DNA of 12,063 bases from Candidatus Moranbacteria bacterium RIFCSPLOWO2_12_FULL_48_12 (GTDB taxonomy: Bacteria; Patescibacteriota; Minisyncoccia; Moranbacterales; UBA1568): NCBI GenBank assembly GCA_001784735.1, contig MFSB01000016.1, positions 1 to 12,063 on the forward strand, in the 5' to 3' direction. The stretch's first letter is position 1; every line of letters begins with the position of its first letter. Below the pieces are notes generated by a model. It was not told the origin of the DNA. It was given only the letters and a program-made list of their open reading frames with translations, and did no database searches. The translations under genes were made by a program, and so were the position numbers. Shown piece after piece: positions 1 to 5,769 of the stretch.

Positions 1-36
1 CTCCTGAGTCTCGGGCAAAACAAATTGGGAGAAGGG

Positions 37-501
37 ATGATTGATCAAGAAACCCCCGAGCAAACAATGAATGAACAGGTTATCGGAAACGTGCTTCCAG
101 AGCTCGGCCACTATCTCGAAGGGAAGGACACCGGGCTTTTTTCCGATTTTGATCAGGAGAAGATCGCGGAGCAGCTATTTCTTGAATCGGGGCGAGAGCA
201 GGTAGCGACGCTCGTGGGGCGGCCGGTTGCGGGGGACGAAAAAATATCCGATATACTTTCTCTGGCTGTGCAGAATAAGCTCATCGCTCTGCTCAGCGGT
301 GGAAAAGCGACTGAGCGTATTCCTTCGTCGGGAGTGCCGTTTTTTCTTTCCCTCCTCATATTTTTGACCATTCTTTCATTTTCTTCAATTGTCGCTCCTG
401 TATGCATCCTGGGCGCGGAATTCCTTTTTCTGTTTGCAGTTTGGATAAAATGGCTTAAAATAGGCACTTTTTCCGTGGAACAGGAAAAATTAGAGGAGTA
501 A
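37..501 (+). CDS. Small membrane protein of unknown function
   Basis: This 154-residue protein is not recognised. Roughly the first 100 residues are soluble and acidic, with mixed charged and helical character. They are followed by two closely spaced hydrophobic stretches, beginning with VPFFLSLLIFLTILSFSSIV and then ILGAEFLFLFAVWIKWL, so two C-terminal membrane helices are predicted, with a short charged tail. The ATG at 37 was chosen because a GGAG/AAGGG ribosome-binding stretch (28-36) sits immediately upstream. A TTG at 25 would lie upstream of that site, and a further in-frame ATG at 67 is possible. The upstream neighbour is outside the window. The gene ends 17 bases before a CIRCE-like inverted repeat followed by seven T, which may also serve as its terminator. 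Existence of the gene is fairly secure; function is unknown. Confidence 0.72.
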   Translation: MIDQETPEQTMNEQVIGNVLPELGHYLEGKDTGLFSDFDQEKIAEQLFLESGREQVATLVGRPVAGDEKISDILSLAVQNKLIALLSGGKATERIPSSGVPFFLSLLIFLTILSFSSIVAPVCILGAEFLFLFAVWIKWLKIGTFSVEQEKLEE

Positions 502-517
502 ACGAAAGAGTTTAGAT

Positions 518-544
518 TTGGCACTCTGGTGTGGAGATTGCTAA
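518..544. promoter_or_regulatory. CIRCE-like HrcA operator
   Basis: The sequence reads TTGGCACTC, nine bases, then GATTGCTAA. The CIRCE consensus is TTAGCACTC-N9-GAGTGCTAA, so each half-site matches 8 of 9 positions and the spacer is exactly 9. CIRCE is the binding site of the heat-shock repressor HrcA, and it precedes dnaK, groE or dnaJ operons in many bacteria. Here it lies upstream of dnaJ and overlaps the candidate -35 box. The two arms can also base-pair in RNA and are followed by TTTTTTT (545-551), so the same DNA may act as a terminator for the preceding gene. Confidence 0.72.
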
Positions 545-566
545 TTTTTTTGTTTTGCGTTAGGAT
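538..566 (+). promoter_or_regulatory. Candidate dnaJ promoter
   Basis: A -35-like TTGCTA (538-543) and a -10-like TAGGAT (561-566) are separated by 17 bases. The -35 box falls inside the right half-site of the CIRCE-like operator, the arrangement expected for repression by HrcA. An alternative nearby pair is TTGTTT (550-555) with TACTAT (574-579). Either gives a leader of roughly 180-190 bases before the dnaJ start codon. Confidence 0.45.
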
Positions 567-613
567 AGCATAGTACTATTTTTGGATAGCTGAATGACAA
601 ATGTGGTCAAGTC

Positions 614-684
614 CCAGCCCCAATTCCAAATTTAGAAAGAGCAGGTATAGAGTTGGGTGGCACGGAAACGCCTGACGGCTCCGT
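614..684 (+). other. Structured dnaJ 5' leader: two stem-loops
   Basis: The first stem-loop pairs CCCAATTC (619-626) with GAGTTGGG (650-657), eight pairs including one G-U. It is extended by CCA (614-616) with TGG (658-660) across a two-base bulge. The second pairs ACGGA (662-666) with TCCGT (680-684), with an inner GCC/GGC stem (670-672, 677-679) capped by TGAC. They follow the candidate promoter and precede the start-codon hairpin, so they belong to the predicted dnaJ leader transcript. No known riboswitch class is recognised. Confidence 0.45.
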
Positions 685-725
685 TATGTGAAAAATATTT
701 ATTTGATGACTGAATTGAGGCGGGA

Positions 726-770
726 CGCTCATATTTGTAGCGTTTCGAAGACTCAACGACAAATATGGCG
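726..770 (+). promoter_or_regulatory. Hairpin enclosing the dnaJ start codon (candidate RNA thermometer)
   Basis: CATATTTGT (730-738) is the exact reverse complement of ACAAATATG (759-767), whose last three bases are the dnaJ ATG. CGC (726-728) pairs with GCG (768-770) past a one-base bulge, giving a 12-pair stem. CGTT (741-744) and AACG (755-758) add an inner stem. No Shine-Dalgarno sequence is visible in the region. The start codon would therefore be buried in double-stranded RNA, the general logic of heat-shock RNA thermometers. Function is inferred from position and pairing only. Confidence 0.5.
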
Positions 771-1859
771 AATTATTACGATCTATTGGGAGTTTCCAAA
801 GGCGCTTCGGAAGATGAGATCAAGCGAGCTTTTCGCAAGCTCGCGCATAAGCACCATCCGGATAAGGGCGGCGGCGACGAAAAAAAATTCAAAGAGATCA
901 ACGAGGCGTACCAGGTGCTTTCCAACAAGGAAAAGCGCCGAGAGTATGATCAATTCGGTCAGACGTTCAGCGGGAATGGAGGAGGCGGAAGACAAGGACA
1001 GCGCCCCCGGGGATTCGATTTCAGCGGGTTTTCTTCCCAGGGCGGACAGGGATTCGATTTTTCCGGGACAGGTTTCGAGGATATTTTTTCCGATATGTTC
1101 GGCGGGGGCGGACGCTCACGCGGTCGGGCGCGAGCCGGTGCGGATATTGAGGTAGATGTGGAGATTTCGTTTGAAGAAATGGTGCGGGGAGTGAAAAAAG
1201 ATATTCATTTGCGCAAGCTCTCACAGTGCAGTATCTGTCATGGCACGGGCGGAAAGCCTGGAGTGCCAGAAGAGACATGCGGAGACTGCCAGGGCCGAGG
1301 ACAGATACAGCGCGCGGTGCAGACTATTTTCGGGGCGTTTGCCCAGATGACGACCTGCGAGCGCTGTCATGGCCGGGGCAAGATATACAGGGAAGAATGC
1401 ACCGAGTGCCACGGCGCGGGGCGTTTGCAGAAGGAAGAACGGTCTTCTCTTGAGATTCCGGCTGGCATAAACGACGGGCAGACGCTCTCCGTGCGGGGCG
1501 GCGGCGCGGCGGGAGAGGACGGCGCGCCGACTGGCGACCTTTTCGTAAATATCCATATTCGGTCACATCCATCGTTCAAGCGGCGCGGAGATGATATCGT
1601 TTCGCAGCTTCAAGTGACGTTCGCACAAGCGGCTCTCGGCGACAAAGTAGCCGTGAAGACGATCGAGGGAGATGTCATGATGAAAATTCCTCAGGGGACT
1701 CAGCCGGGAGAAGTTTTCCGCGTGCGCGGCAAAGGCATTCCGCATCTCGGGCATTTCGGCCGCGGCGATCATCTGGTCACGGTCGTCTTGGCTGTTCCGA
1801 AGAAACTTTCCCGTGAGGAGAAAGAGCTTATTGAGAGACTTGGCAAGCTCAAGCCGTAG
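765..1859 (+). CDS. dnaJ: Chaperone protein DnaJ (type I Hsp40)
   Basis: DnaJ delivers unfolded clients to DnaK and stimulates its ATPase in the cytoplasm. The 364-residue protein has every type I element in order. The J domain covers about residues 1-66 with the HPD motif at 31-33. A Gly/Phe-rich linker with repeated GFDFSG-type units covers about 70-120. Four CxxCxGxG zinc-binding repeats begin at Cys155, Cys172, Cys198 and Cys212, and two beta-rich C-terminal substrate-binding domains follow from about 225 to 345. The length is normal for the family. The ATG at 765 starts the canonical N-terminus (MANYYDLLGV). dnaK and grpE are not adjacent, so the gene appears to stand alone. Regulation is probably by HrcA through the upstream CIRCE-like site, with possible translational control by the start-codon hairpin. 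An in-frame change or loss is not seen. Confidence 0.97.
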   Translation: MANYYDLLGVSKGASEDEIKRAFRKLAHKHHPDKGGGDEKKFKEINEAYQVLSNKEKRREYDQFGQTFSGNGGGGRQGQRPRGFDFSGFSSQGGQGFDFSGTGFEDIFSDMFGGGGRSRGRARAGADIEVDVEISFEEMVRGVKKDIHLRKLSQCSICHGTGGKPGVPEETCGDCQGRGQIQRAVQTIFGAFAQMTTCERCHGRGKIYREECTECHGAGRLQKEERSSLEIPAGINDGQTLSVRGGGAAGEDGAPTGDLFVNIHIRSHPSFKRRGDDIVSQLQVTFAQAALGDKVAVKTIEGDVMMKIPQGTQPGEVFRVRGKGIPHLGHFGRGDHLVTVVLAVPKKLSREEKELIERLGKLKP

Positions 1860-1889
1860 CTTAGAGGAAAGGAAAAGGAAAAGATGCTT

Positions 1890-1918
1890 TTGCCGTTTGG
1901 TCTTTTTTCCTATACAAT
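1890..1918 (+). promoter_or_regulatory. Candidate promoter of the response regulator-like gene
   Basis: TTGCCG (1890-1895) and TACAAT (1913-1918) are separated by 17 bases, a good sigma-70-type arrangement. Transcription would begin near 1925, just ahead of a GGGAGG stretch (1930-1935). This supports placing the coding start downstream at 1956 instead of at the in-frame ATGs 1884 or 1917, which lie within or before the promoter. Confidence 0.5.
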
Positions 1919-1955
1919 GAAGGAACAACGGGAGGGTTTTTTTGAATATCCTTTT

Positions 1956-2510
1956 ATGGAAAATAAGACAAAAATTATCGTTATCGATGATGATGCGGAT
2001 ACGCGCGGACTCTATGCCGATGCGTTTCGGGCGGTGAATTTCAATGTGCGCGAGGGGGAGGATGGGCTGGATGGGCTCAAGCTGGTCAATGAAGACATTC
2101 CGGACATCATTATTACAGGCATCATTATGCCGCGGATGGATGGATTCGGTTTCGTGGCGGAGCTTCAGAAAAACACAGCGACTGCCCATATTCCGGTCAT
2201 ATTTATTTCCCACTTGGGACGGGAGGTAGATGAGAAGCGTGCCAAAGAGCTTGGTGTGAAAGCCTTTTTGGTGCGCGATATGACATCGCCCCATGATATG
2301 ATTGAGTGCGTCAATACCCTGCTCACATCCAAAGAATATGTTCTTGCCCTTGATCCATTCGGTTTTGATGCGGCCAAATTCGCGCAGGATTTCAAACTGA
2401 ATCCGGACTTGATCTGTCCCGAAGAGAAGGCTGGCGGCCGGGTGGTGCTCAAGTTGCGCAAGCGTGATGGGGATAACAAACATTTTGACGCGGAGCTTAC
2501 GTGCGTTTAA
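1956..2510 (+). CDS. Response regulator-like protein with a degenerate receiver domain
   Basis: The 184-residue protein begins with a CheY-like receiver fold (about residues 4-120). KIIVIDDDADTRG (6-18) supplies the acidic Mg-binding pocket, PRMDG (59-63) follows beta-3, IPVIFIS (79-85) supplies the beta-4 Ser85, and GVKAFLV precedes beta-5. The phospho-acceptor position, normally Asp in the pattern PDLxLxDxxMP, is Gly55 (PDIIITGIIMP; codon GGC). The beta-5 Lys is replaced by Arg107. Canonical aspartyl phosphorylation is therefore unlikely, and the domain may work as a constitutive or ligand-sensing pseudo-receiver. The last 60 or so residues match no output domain I recognise and show no clear helix-turn-helix. 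The ATG at 1956 was chosen because it gives the usual few residues before the first beta strand and lies downstream of a good promoter. No histidine kinase gene is adjacent. Confidence 0.85.
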   Translation: MENKTKIIVIDDDADTRGLYADAFRAVNFNVREGEDGLDGLKLVNEDIPDIIITGIIMPRMDGFGFVAELQKNTATAHIPVIFISHLGREVDEKRAKELGVKAFLVRDMTSPHDMIECVNTLLTSKEYVLALDPFGFDAAKFAQDFKLNPDLICPEEKAGGRVVLKLRKRDGDNKHFDAELTCV

Positions 2511-2555
2511 TGTACTGTGTGCCTGTTTCGAAAAAAACCCTTCCGGGAGCCATTC

Positions 2556-2580
2556 GTCCGTCCAGCGACGGACTTCTCTT
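2556..2580 (+). terminator. Probable terminator after the response regulator-like gene
   Basis: GTCCGTC (2556-2562) pairs perfectly with GACGGAC (2567-2573) around the tetraloop CAGC. The stem is followed by TTCTCTT, an imperfect T-rich tail, with a seven-T run a little further on (2587-2593). It lies 46 bases after the stop codon. The T tract is weaker than usual, so efficiency is uncertain. Confidence 0.5.
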
Positions 2581-2596
2581 ATGAACTTTTTTTGAT

Positions 2597-2675
2597 CCGT
2601 CCCGCAGTAGCGGGACGGCACCATGCTCACCAGCCTCGCCGCCCGCTTCGCCGAATCGAGGCGAGGCTAGGCGGG
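2597..2675. repeat. GC-rich tandem hairpins, possible interspersed repeat
   Basis: CCGTCCCGC (2597-2605) pairs perfectly with GCGGGACGG (2610-2618) around AGTA. A second stem pairs AGCCTCGCC (2632-2640) with GGCGAGGCT (2660-2668). CCGCC (2639-2643) can alternatively pair with GGCGG (2670-2674). The block is much richer in GC than the AT-rich DNA that follows it. No T tract follows either stem, so these are not simple terminators. They look like a palindromic intergenic repeat inserted between two genes, but the window holds only one copy. Confidence 0.45.
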
Positions 2676-2750
2676 AAAAAACTTCAACTCTCCCAGGAAG
2701 ATTTTTTTAGAACAGGCTTTGCAATTTTAATCGTTTCATATTTTCCTATT

Positions 2751-4463
2751 ATGGCAGTATGGAAGTTTAGGGCGGAGACTCTTTCGGGAGAGGCGATGGA
2801 TAAGAAATATCATCCGGTGGTTCAGGTACTTCTTGCTTTGCGCGGCTATGCGGATGAAGAGGCCTCTGAGCGCTTTCTTTTTCCGAACTTTGATCGTGAT
2901 ATCCACGATCCTTTTTTGTTTAGAGAAATGGAGCGTGTCGTAGAGCGTATCGGTATTGCTAAGCAGAAGAATGAGCGTATTGGTATATTCGGGGATTATG
3001 ATGCCGATGGCGTGACTTCTTCCATCGTTATCCGCGAGGCGCTCACGGCGCTCGGCCTTTCCGTCTCCGTGTATATTCCGGAAAAACTGAGCGAAGGGCA
3101 CGGACTGAATATGCAGGCCGTCGATTTTTTCGAGCAAGAGGGCATCCAACTCGTCCTGACGCTTGACTGCGGCATGACGAATCATGCCGAGATCACGGAG
3201 GCCAAACGCCGCGGGATTGATATCATCGTGATCGATCATCATCATGTGCCGAAGGTTTTGCCGGAAGCCTTCGCTATCATCAATCCGAAATTGCCGAGCG
3301 AAAAGTATCCTTTCCGAGAATTGTGCGGCGCGGGAACGAGCTTCAAGGTGGCACAGGCTCTGTATCTCCGCTATCTGCCGGAAGAGATCGACCAGCTGAA
3401 ATGGCTTTTGGATGTCGTGGCGGTCGGGACGGTGGCGGATGTGATGCCGCTTGTCGGCGAGAATCGCGTCATTGTGAAATACGGCCTCATCGTCTTGGCC
3501 AAGACGCGCCGGGTGGGCTTTCAAGAGATGTTCTCTGTGGGCGGCATCAAGTTGGGCGAAGAGACCAAACCGGACGCCCGCACTATCGGATTCCGCATCG
3601 CGCCGCGTATCAATGCGGCTTCCCGCATGGCTCACGCGATGTTGGCTCATGAACTTCTCATGGAAAAGGATCAGGCGCATGCGCGGGTGCTGGCGCTCGA
3701 GCTGGATGCTCACAACGTGGCAAGGCAGAAAGTGAGTGCCGTGACGACTGATGAGGTTCGGACTATCGCTCTGGCGAAGTATCATGATAAGAAGTTCATT
3801 TTCGCCGTGGAGGAGCATTTTCCGTTCGGTATCGTCGGCTTGGTGGCGGGGAGGATCGCGAACGAATTTCACAAACCCACCTGTGTCCTGACGCGGGGTA
3901 AGGAAACGAGCCAGGGGTCATTCCGCAGCATTCCGGAATTGAATATTATCGAGACTCTCGAGCAGTGTGGAGAGTTATTGGTGAAATTCGGCGGGCATGC
4001 TCAGGCGGCGGGGATGACTATCCGCAATGAAAATTTGGAAAAATTCTATGAAAAATTCAATGCGCTGGTGGAAAAACAATTGGCCAGTATCGTCACTGAG
4101 CCGGAACTGTGGATCGATGTGCGTCTCAAGCCGGAACATATCACGGCGAAACTCTGTCGCGATATTATGCTTTTCTCTCCCTTTGGCGAGGGCAATCCGG
4201 AGCCGGTGTTTCTCCTCGAGAATATGCAGGTCGTTGATGTCCGCCTGGTGGGCAACGGGAGCAAACATCTGAAGCTTAGGCTGGTGCCGGAAGACGCCAG
4301 TACAAAAAGTTTCGATGCTATCGGTTTTTCTTTGGGGGAAGCACTAGTTGATTTGAAAAAAGGCGAGCTCCTTGACGTGGTCTTCCAATTGAGCGAGAAT
4401 ACCTGGAACGGTTCGACCGCCATTCAGCTGAAACTCGTTGATATCCGGCGCAAGAACCTTTGA
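2751..4463 (+). CDS. recJ: Single-stranded-DNA-specific 5'-3' exonuclease RecJ
   Basis: RecJ degrades single-stranded DNA from the 5' end in RecF-pathway recombination, mismatch repair and base-excision repair. The 570-residue protein has the family's usual length and motifs. These are DYDADG (82-87), LDCG (138-141), DHHH (162-165), an LCGAGTSFKVAQAL motif, GTVADVMPL, and the DHHA1 glycine motif GGHAQAAG, followed by a C-terminal OB-like region. The metal-binding Asp and His residues of the DHH phosphoesterase core are all present. The reading frame is open back to 2517, but that stretch encodes nothing RecJ-like and runs through strong hairpins. The ATG at 2751 gives the typical start, with a Trp-Lys pair (MAVWKF) before the first helices. 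The next gene begins 31 bases downstream and may be co-transcribed. Confidence 0.96.
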   Translation: MAVWKFRAETLSGEAMDKKYHPVVQVLLALRGYADEEASERFLFPNFDRDIHDPFLFREMERVVERIGIAKQKNERIGIFGDYDADGVTSSIVIREALTALGLSVSVYIPEKLSEGHGLNMQAVDFFEQEGIQLVLTLDCGMTNHAEITEAKRRGIDIIVIDHHHVPKVLPEAFAIINPKLPSEKYPFRELCGAGTSFKVAQALYLRYLPEEIDQLKWLLDVVAVGTVADVMPLVGENRVIVKYGLIVLAKTRRVGFQEMFSVGGIKLGEETKPDARTIGFRIAPRINAASRMAHAMLAHELLMEKDQAHARVLALELDAHNVARQKVSAVTTDEVRTIALAKYHDKKFIFAVEEHFPFGIVGLVAGRIANEFHKPTCVLTRGKETSQGSFRSIPELNIIETLEQCGELLVKFGGHAQAAGMTIRNENLEKFYEKFNALVEKQLASIVTEPELWIDVRLKPEHITAKLCRDIMLFSPFGEGNPEPVFLLENMQVVDVRLVGNGSKHLKLRLVPEDASTKSFDAIGFSLGEALVDLKKGELLDVVFQLSENTWNGSTAIQLKLVDIRRKNL

Positions 4464-4494
4464 TGAGCAGTTCTTTTACTAACGGAGGTGGGCG

Positions 4495-4923
4495 ATGAAT
4501 GTGAACATACGACGCGAAAACCAGCCGACGTTTCGGGTGGGGCAGATTGTGTGTTTCCAATTGCCGGAAAAAAAGGAATCTTGGAAACAGTATTGGAATC
4601 TTGGGAAAGTTATTTCCATTCCAGCCAGAAAGAACAACGAGGGACAGCTGGTTGAGGTGCAGCCTTACGAGATTCCGGAGTCATTCCGTCTGCGTCAAGC
4701 GGAAGCACAGTGGGCTTGCCATGATCCTTTGCGGCTCGATTCGACCCGCGAAACGTTCATACTCAATTATTTGGACGCTCAAACACGAGTGGAACTGAGG
4801 AAAAGCTCAACAACCATCCTGGTGCCGGTTACGGATCTTTGTCCGGCGATATTCGATCGTTTTCGCCGGGCTCTGACGGAAGGCAAGACGCTTTCACTTG
4901 ATGGGAAAAAATCCTTTTGGTAA
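4495..4923 (+). CDS. Conserved-looking hypothetical protein, cytoplasmic
   Basis: The 142-residue protein is not recognised. It is hydrophilic, with no signal peptide or membrane segment. An N-terminal stretch (about 10-50), FRVGQIVCF followed by GKVISIPAR, has the alternating pattern of a small beta-barrel such as an SH3- or KOW-like fold, but this is only an impression. The middle contains aromatic and charged residues, and the C-terminus is helical (AIFDRFRRALTEGK). The start at ATG 4495 is well supported by a strong GGAGGTG ribosome-binding site at 4484-4490. It follows recJ by 31 bases with no terminator between, so it is probably in the same transcript, and a clear terminator begins at its stop codon. 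Co-transcription hints at, but does not show, a link to DNA repair. Confidence 0.8.
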   Translation: MNVNIRRENQPTFRVGQIVCFQLPEKKESWKQYWNLGKVISIPARKNNEGQLVEVQPYEIPESFRLRQAEAQWACHDPLRLDSTRETFILNYLDAQTRVELRKSSTTILVPVTDLCPAIFDRFRRALTEGKTLSLDGKKSFW

Positions 4924-4958
4924 ACGGCTGTAAGCGTGTTGTCTGCCAGCCGTTTTTT
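4922..4958 (+). terminator. Rho-independent terminator of the recJ transcript
   Basis: AAACGGCTG (4922-4930) pairs perfectly with CAGCCGTTT (4947-4955), and the T run continues to 4958. The stem begins within the stop codon of the preceding gene. This is the cleanest intrinsic terminator in the window. Confidence 0.88.
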
Positions 4959-5024
4959 GTATAAAAATCAGGAAATGTGGTATCTTTGAAAAGAGTTCGA
5001 ACTCATTTAACATTAATCCTGTTC

Positions 5025-5103
5025 TGTCATTCCGGGCTTGACCCGGAATCCAGTAGATGAGCCATAAGCATTAAGCTGGATTCCCGCCTGCGCGGGAATG
5101 ACA
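5025..5103. repeat. REP/BIME-like palindromic repeat
   Basis: The 79-bp element is bounded by TGTCATTCC (5025-5033) and its reverse complement GGAATGACA (5095-5103). It contains two perfect hairpins: ATTCCGGG/CCCGGAAT (5029-5036, 5042-5049, loop CTTGA) and ATTCCCGC/GCGGGAAT (5080-5087, 5092-5099, loop CTGC). ATCCAG (5048-5053) is mirrored by CTGGAT (5076-5081). This form, GTCATTCC followed by a GC hairpin and ATCCAG, is familiar from interspersed palindromic repeats in many bacterial genomes. No T tract follows, so it is not a terminator. No associated transposase gene lies in the window. Confidence 0.75.
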
Positions 5104-5133
5104 AGCGGCTAAAGTTTTCGTGATATAAAGGCT

Positions 5134-5139
5134 TATAAT
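5134..5139 (+). promoter_or_regulatory. Candidate -10 box for the RNase H gene
   Basis: TATAAT is a perfect -10 hexamer about 54 bases before the RNase H start codon. No good -35 sequence lies 16-18 bases upstream (the region reads AAAGTTTTC), so the call rests on the -10 box and on the gene following a terminator and a repeat. Confidence 0.35.
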
Positions 5140-5192
5140 AGAGACAAAAGAGAGATTAATTTAAATCACCTCTTCGATATGATATCGCTGTT

Positions 5193-5621
5193 ATGGAAAA
5201 GATCATCATGTATAGCGATGGGGGGTCGCGGGGCAATCCGGGTCCGGCGGCTTTGGGCGTCTTTATCGAGACGCTCCATAAGAGCTATGGCGAGTACCTG
5301 GGAGAAAAGACGAACAATGAGGCGGAATACGCGGCTATCATCTTCGGTCTGAGGAAGATCAAGGTGCTTGTCGGCAAGGCCAAAGCGAAGAAAACGGCCG
5401 TGGAATGCCGGATGGATAGCGAGCTCGCTTGCAAACATCTCAATCATGAATATAAGATAGAGAACGAGAAGCTCCAGCCGCTCTTTCTGGAAGTCTGGAA
5501 CTTGATGTTGGATTTTGGAGCGGTGAAATTCGTCCACGTGCGGCGGGAGTTGAATACGGTGGCGGACGCCTGTGTCAACAGGGCGCTGGACAATCACAAA
5601 AAACAAGATCAGATGTTCTAG
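5193..5621 (+). CDS. rnhA: Ribonuclease HI family protein
   Basis: RNase HI cleaves the RNA strand of RNA-DNA hybrids, removing R-loops and replication primers. The 142-residue protein carries the full catalytic set in the expected order: Asp9 in YSDGGSRGNPGPA (7-19), Glu45 in TNNEAEYAA, Asp75 in RMDSELA, and Asp125 in the C-terminal HVRRELNTVADA motif. The sequence pattern is closer to the short YpdQ/archaeal-type RNase HI group than to E. coli RnhA, lacking the latter's basic protrusion. The ATG at 5193 begins two residues before the first strand. No Shine-Dalgarno site is visible. A perfect palindrome CGATAT-G-ATATCG (5175-5187) lies just upstream. The gene is separated from its neighbours by repeats on both sides and is probably a single transcription unit. 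Confidence 0.93.
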   Translation: MEKIIMYSDGGSRGNPGPAALGVFIETLHKSYGEYLGEKTNNEAEYAAIIFGLRKIKVLVGKAKAKKTAVECRMDSELACKHLNHEYKIENEKLQPLFLEVWNLMLDFGAVKFVHVRRELNTVADACVNRALDNHKKQDQMF

Positions 5622-5655
5622 AGAAGTACAGAACCCAGTATACAAAATGCCAAAC

Positions 5656-5760
5656 AAAACACAATTTTCAAAACACAAATTAAATTTATCGTTTCATGTT
5701 TTTGTCTGTGGTTTGTGTTTTAGGCTTTGTCTGGTTTCTGTGTTTTGAGAATTGTGTTTT
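5656..5760. repeat. 22-bp inverted repeat with strand-skewed interior and direct repeats
   Basis: The 22-base arm at 5656-5677 (AAAACACA, ATTTTC, AAAACACA) matches the reverse complement of 5739-5760 at 21 of 22 positions, and the one mismatch would be a G-U pair in RNA. The left flank is almost all A and C; the right half is almost all T and G. Within the right half, TTTGTCTG and the following T/G-rich stretch recur with a 25-base period (5701-5721 and 5726-5746). TTTGTGTTTT (5712-5721) can alternatively pair with AAAACACAAA (5670-5679). The right arm ends nine bases before the adaptor start codon. It may be a terminator for RNase H, a translational control for the transporter operon, or a small fold-back element. 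Confidence 0.7.
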
Positions 5761-5769
5761 AATAAATTT

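Noticed and set aside
688..1155. Alternative-frame ORF across the dnaJ leader and J domain
   Set aside because: Arg/Ser-rich out-of-frame translation of dnaJ; no support.
1860..1910. A-rich/T-rich stretch after dnaJ considered as a terminator
   Set aside because: The possible pairing of GGAAAAG with CTTTTTTCC is weak, with a long loop, and overlaps the promoter of the next gene.
1563..2630. Long minus-strand open frame of 355 codons over the end of dnaJ and the response regulator-like gene
   Set aside because: It lies opposite two convincing plus-strand genes, and its translation has no domain pattern (runs of His/Arg/Ile typical of antisense frames).
2517..2750. N-terminal extension of the recJ frame
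   Set aside because: It runs through three hairpins, encodes nothing like RecJ, and the family's usual N-terminus starts at 2751.
2736..3872. Long minus-strand open frame of 378 codons opposite recJ
   Set aside because: Shadow of recJ codon bias; His- and Arg-rich antisense translation with no recognisable motifs.
5025..5103. Palindromic repeat considered as a terminator
   Set aside because: No T tract follows either stem, and a proper terminator already lies at 4922-4958.
5701..5746. Two 20-odd-base direct repeats considered as a CRISPR array
   Set aside because: Only two imperfect T/G-rich units with a four-base gap, no unique spacers, no cas genes.
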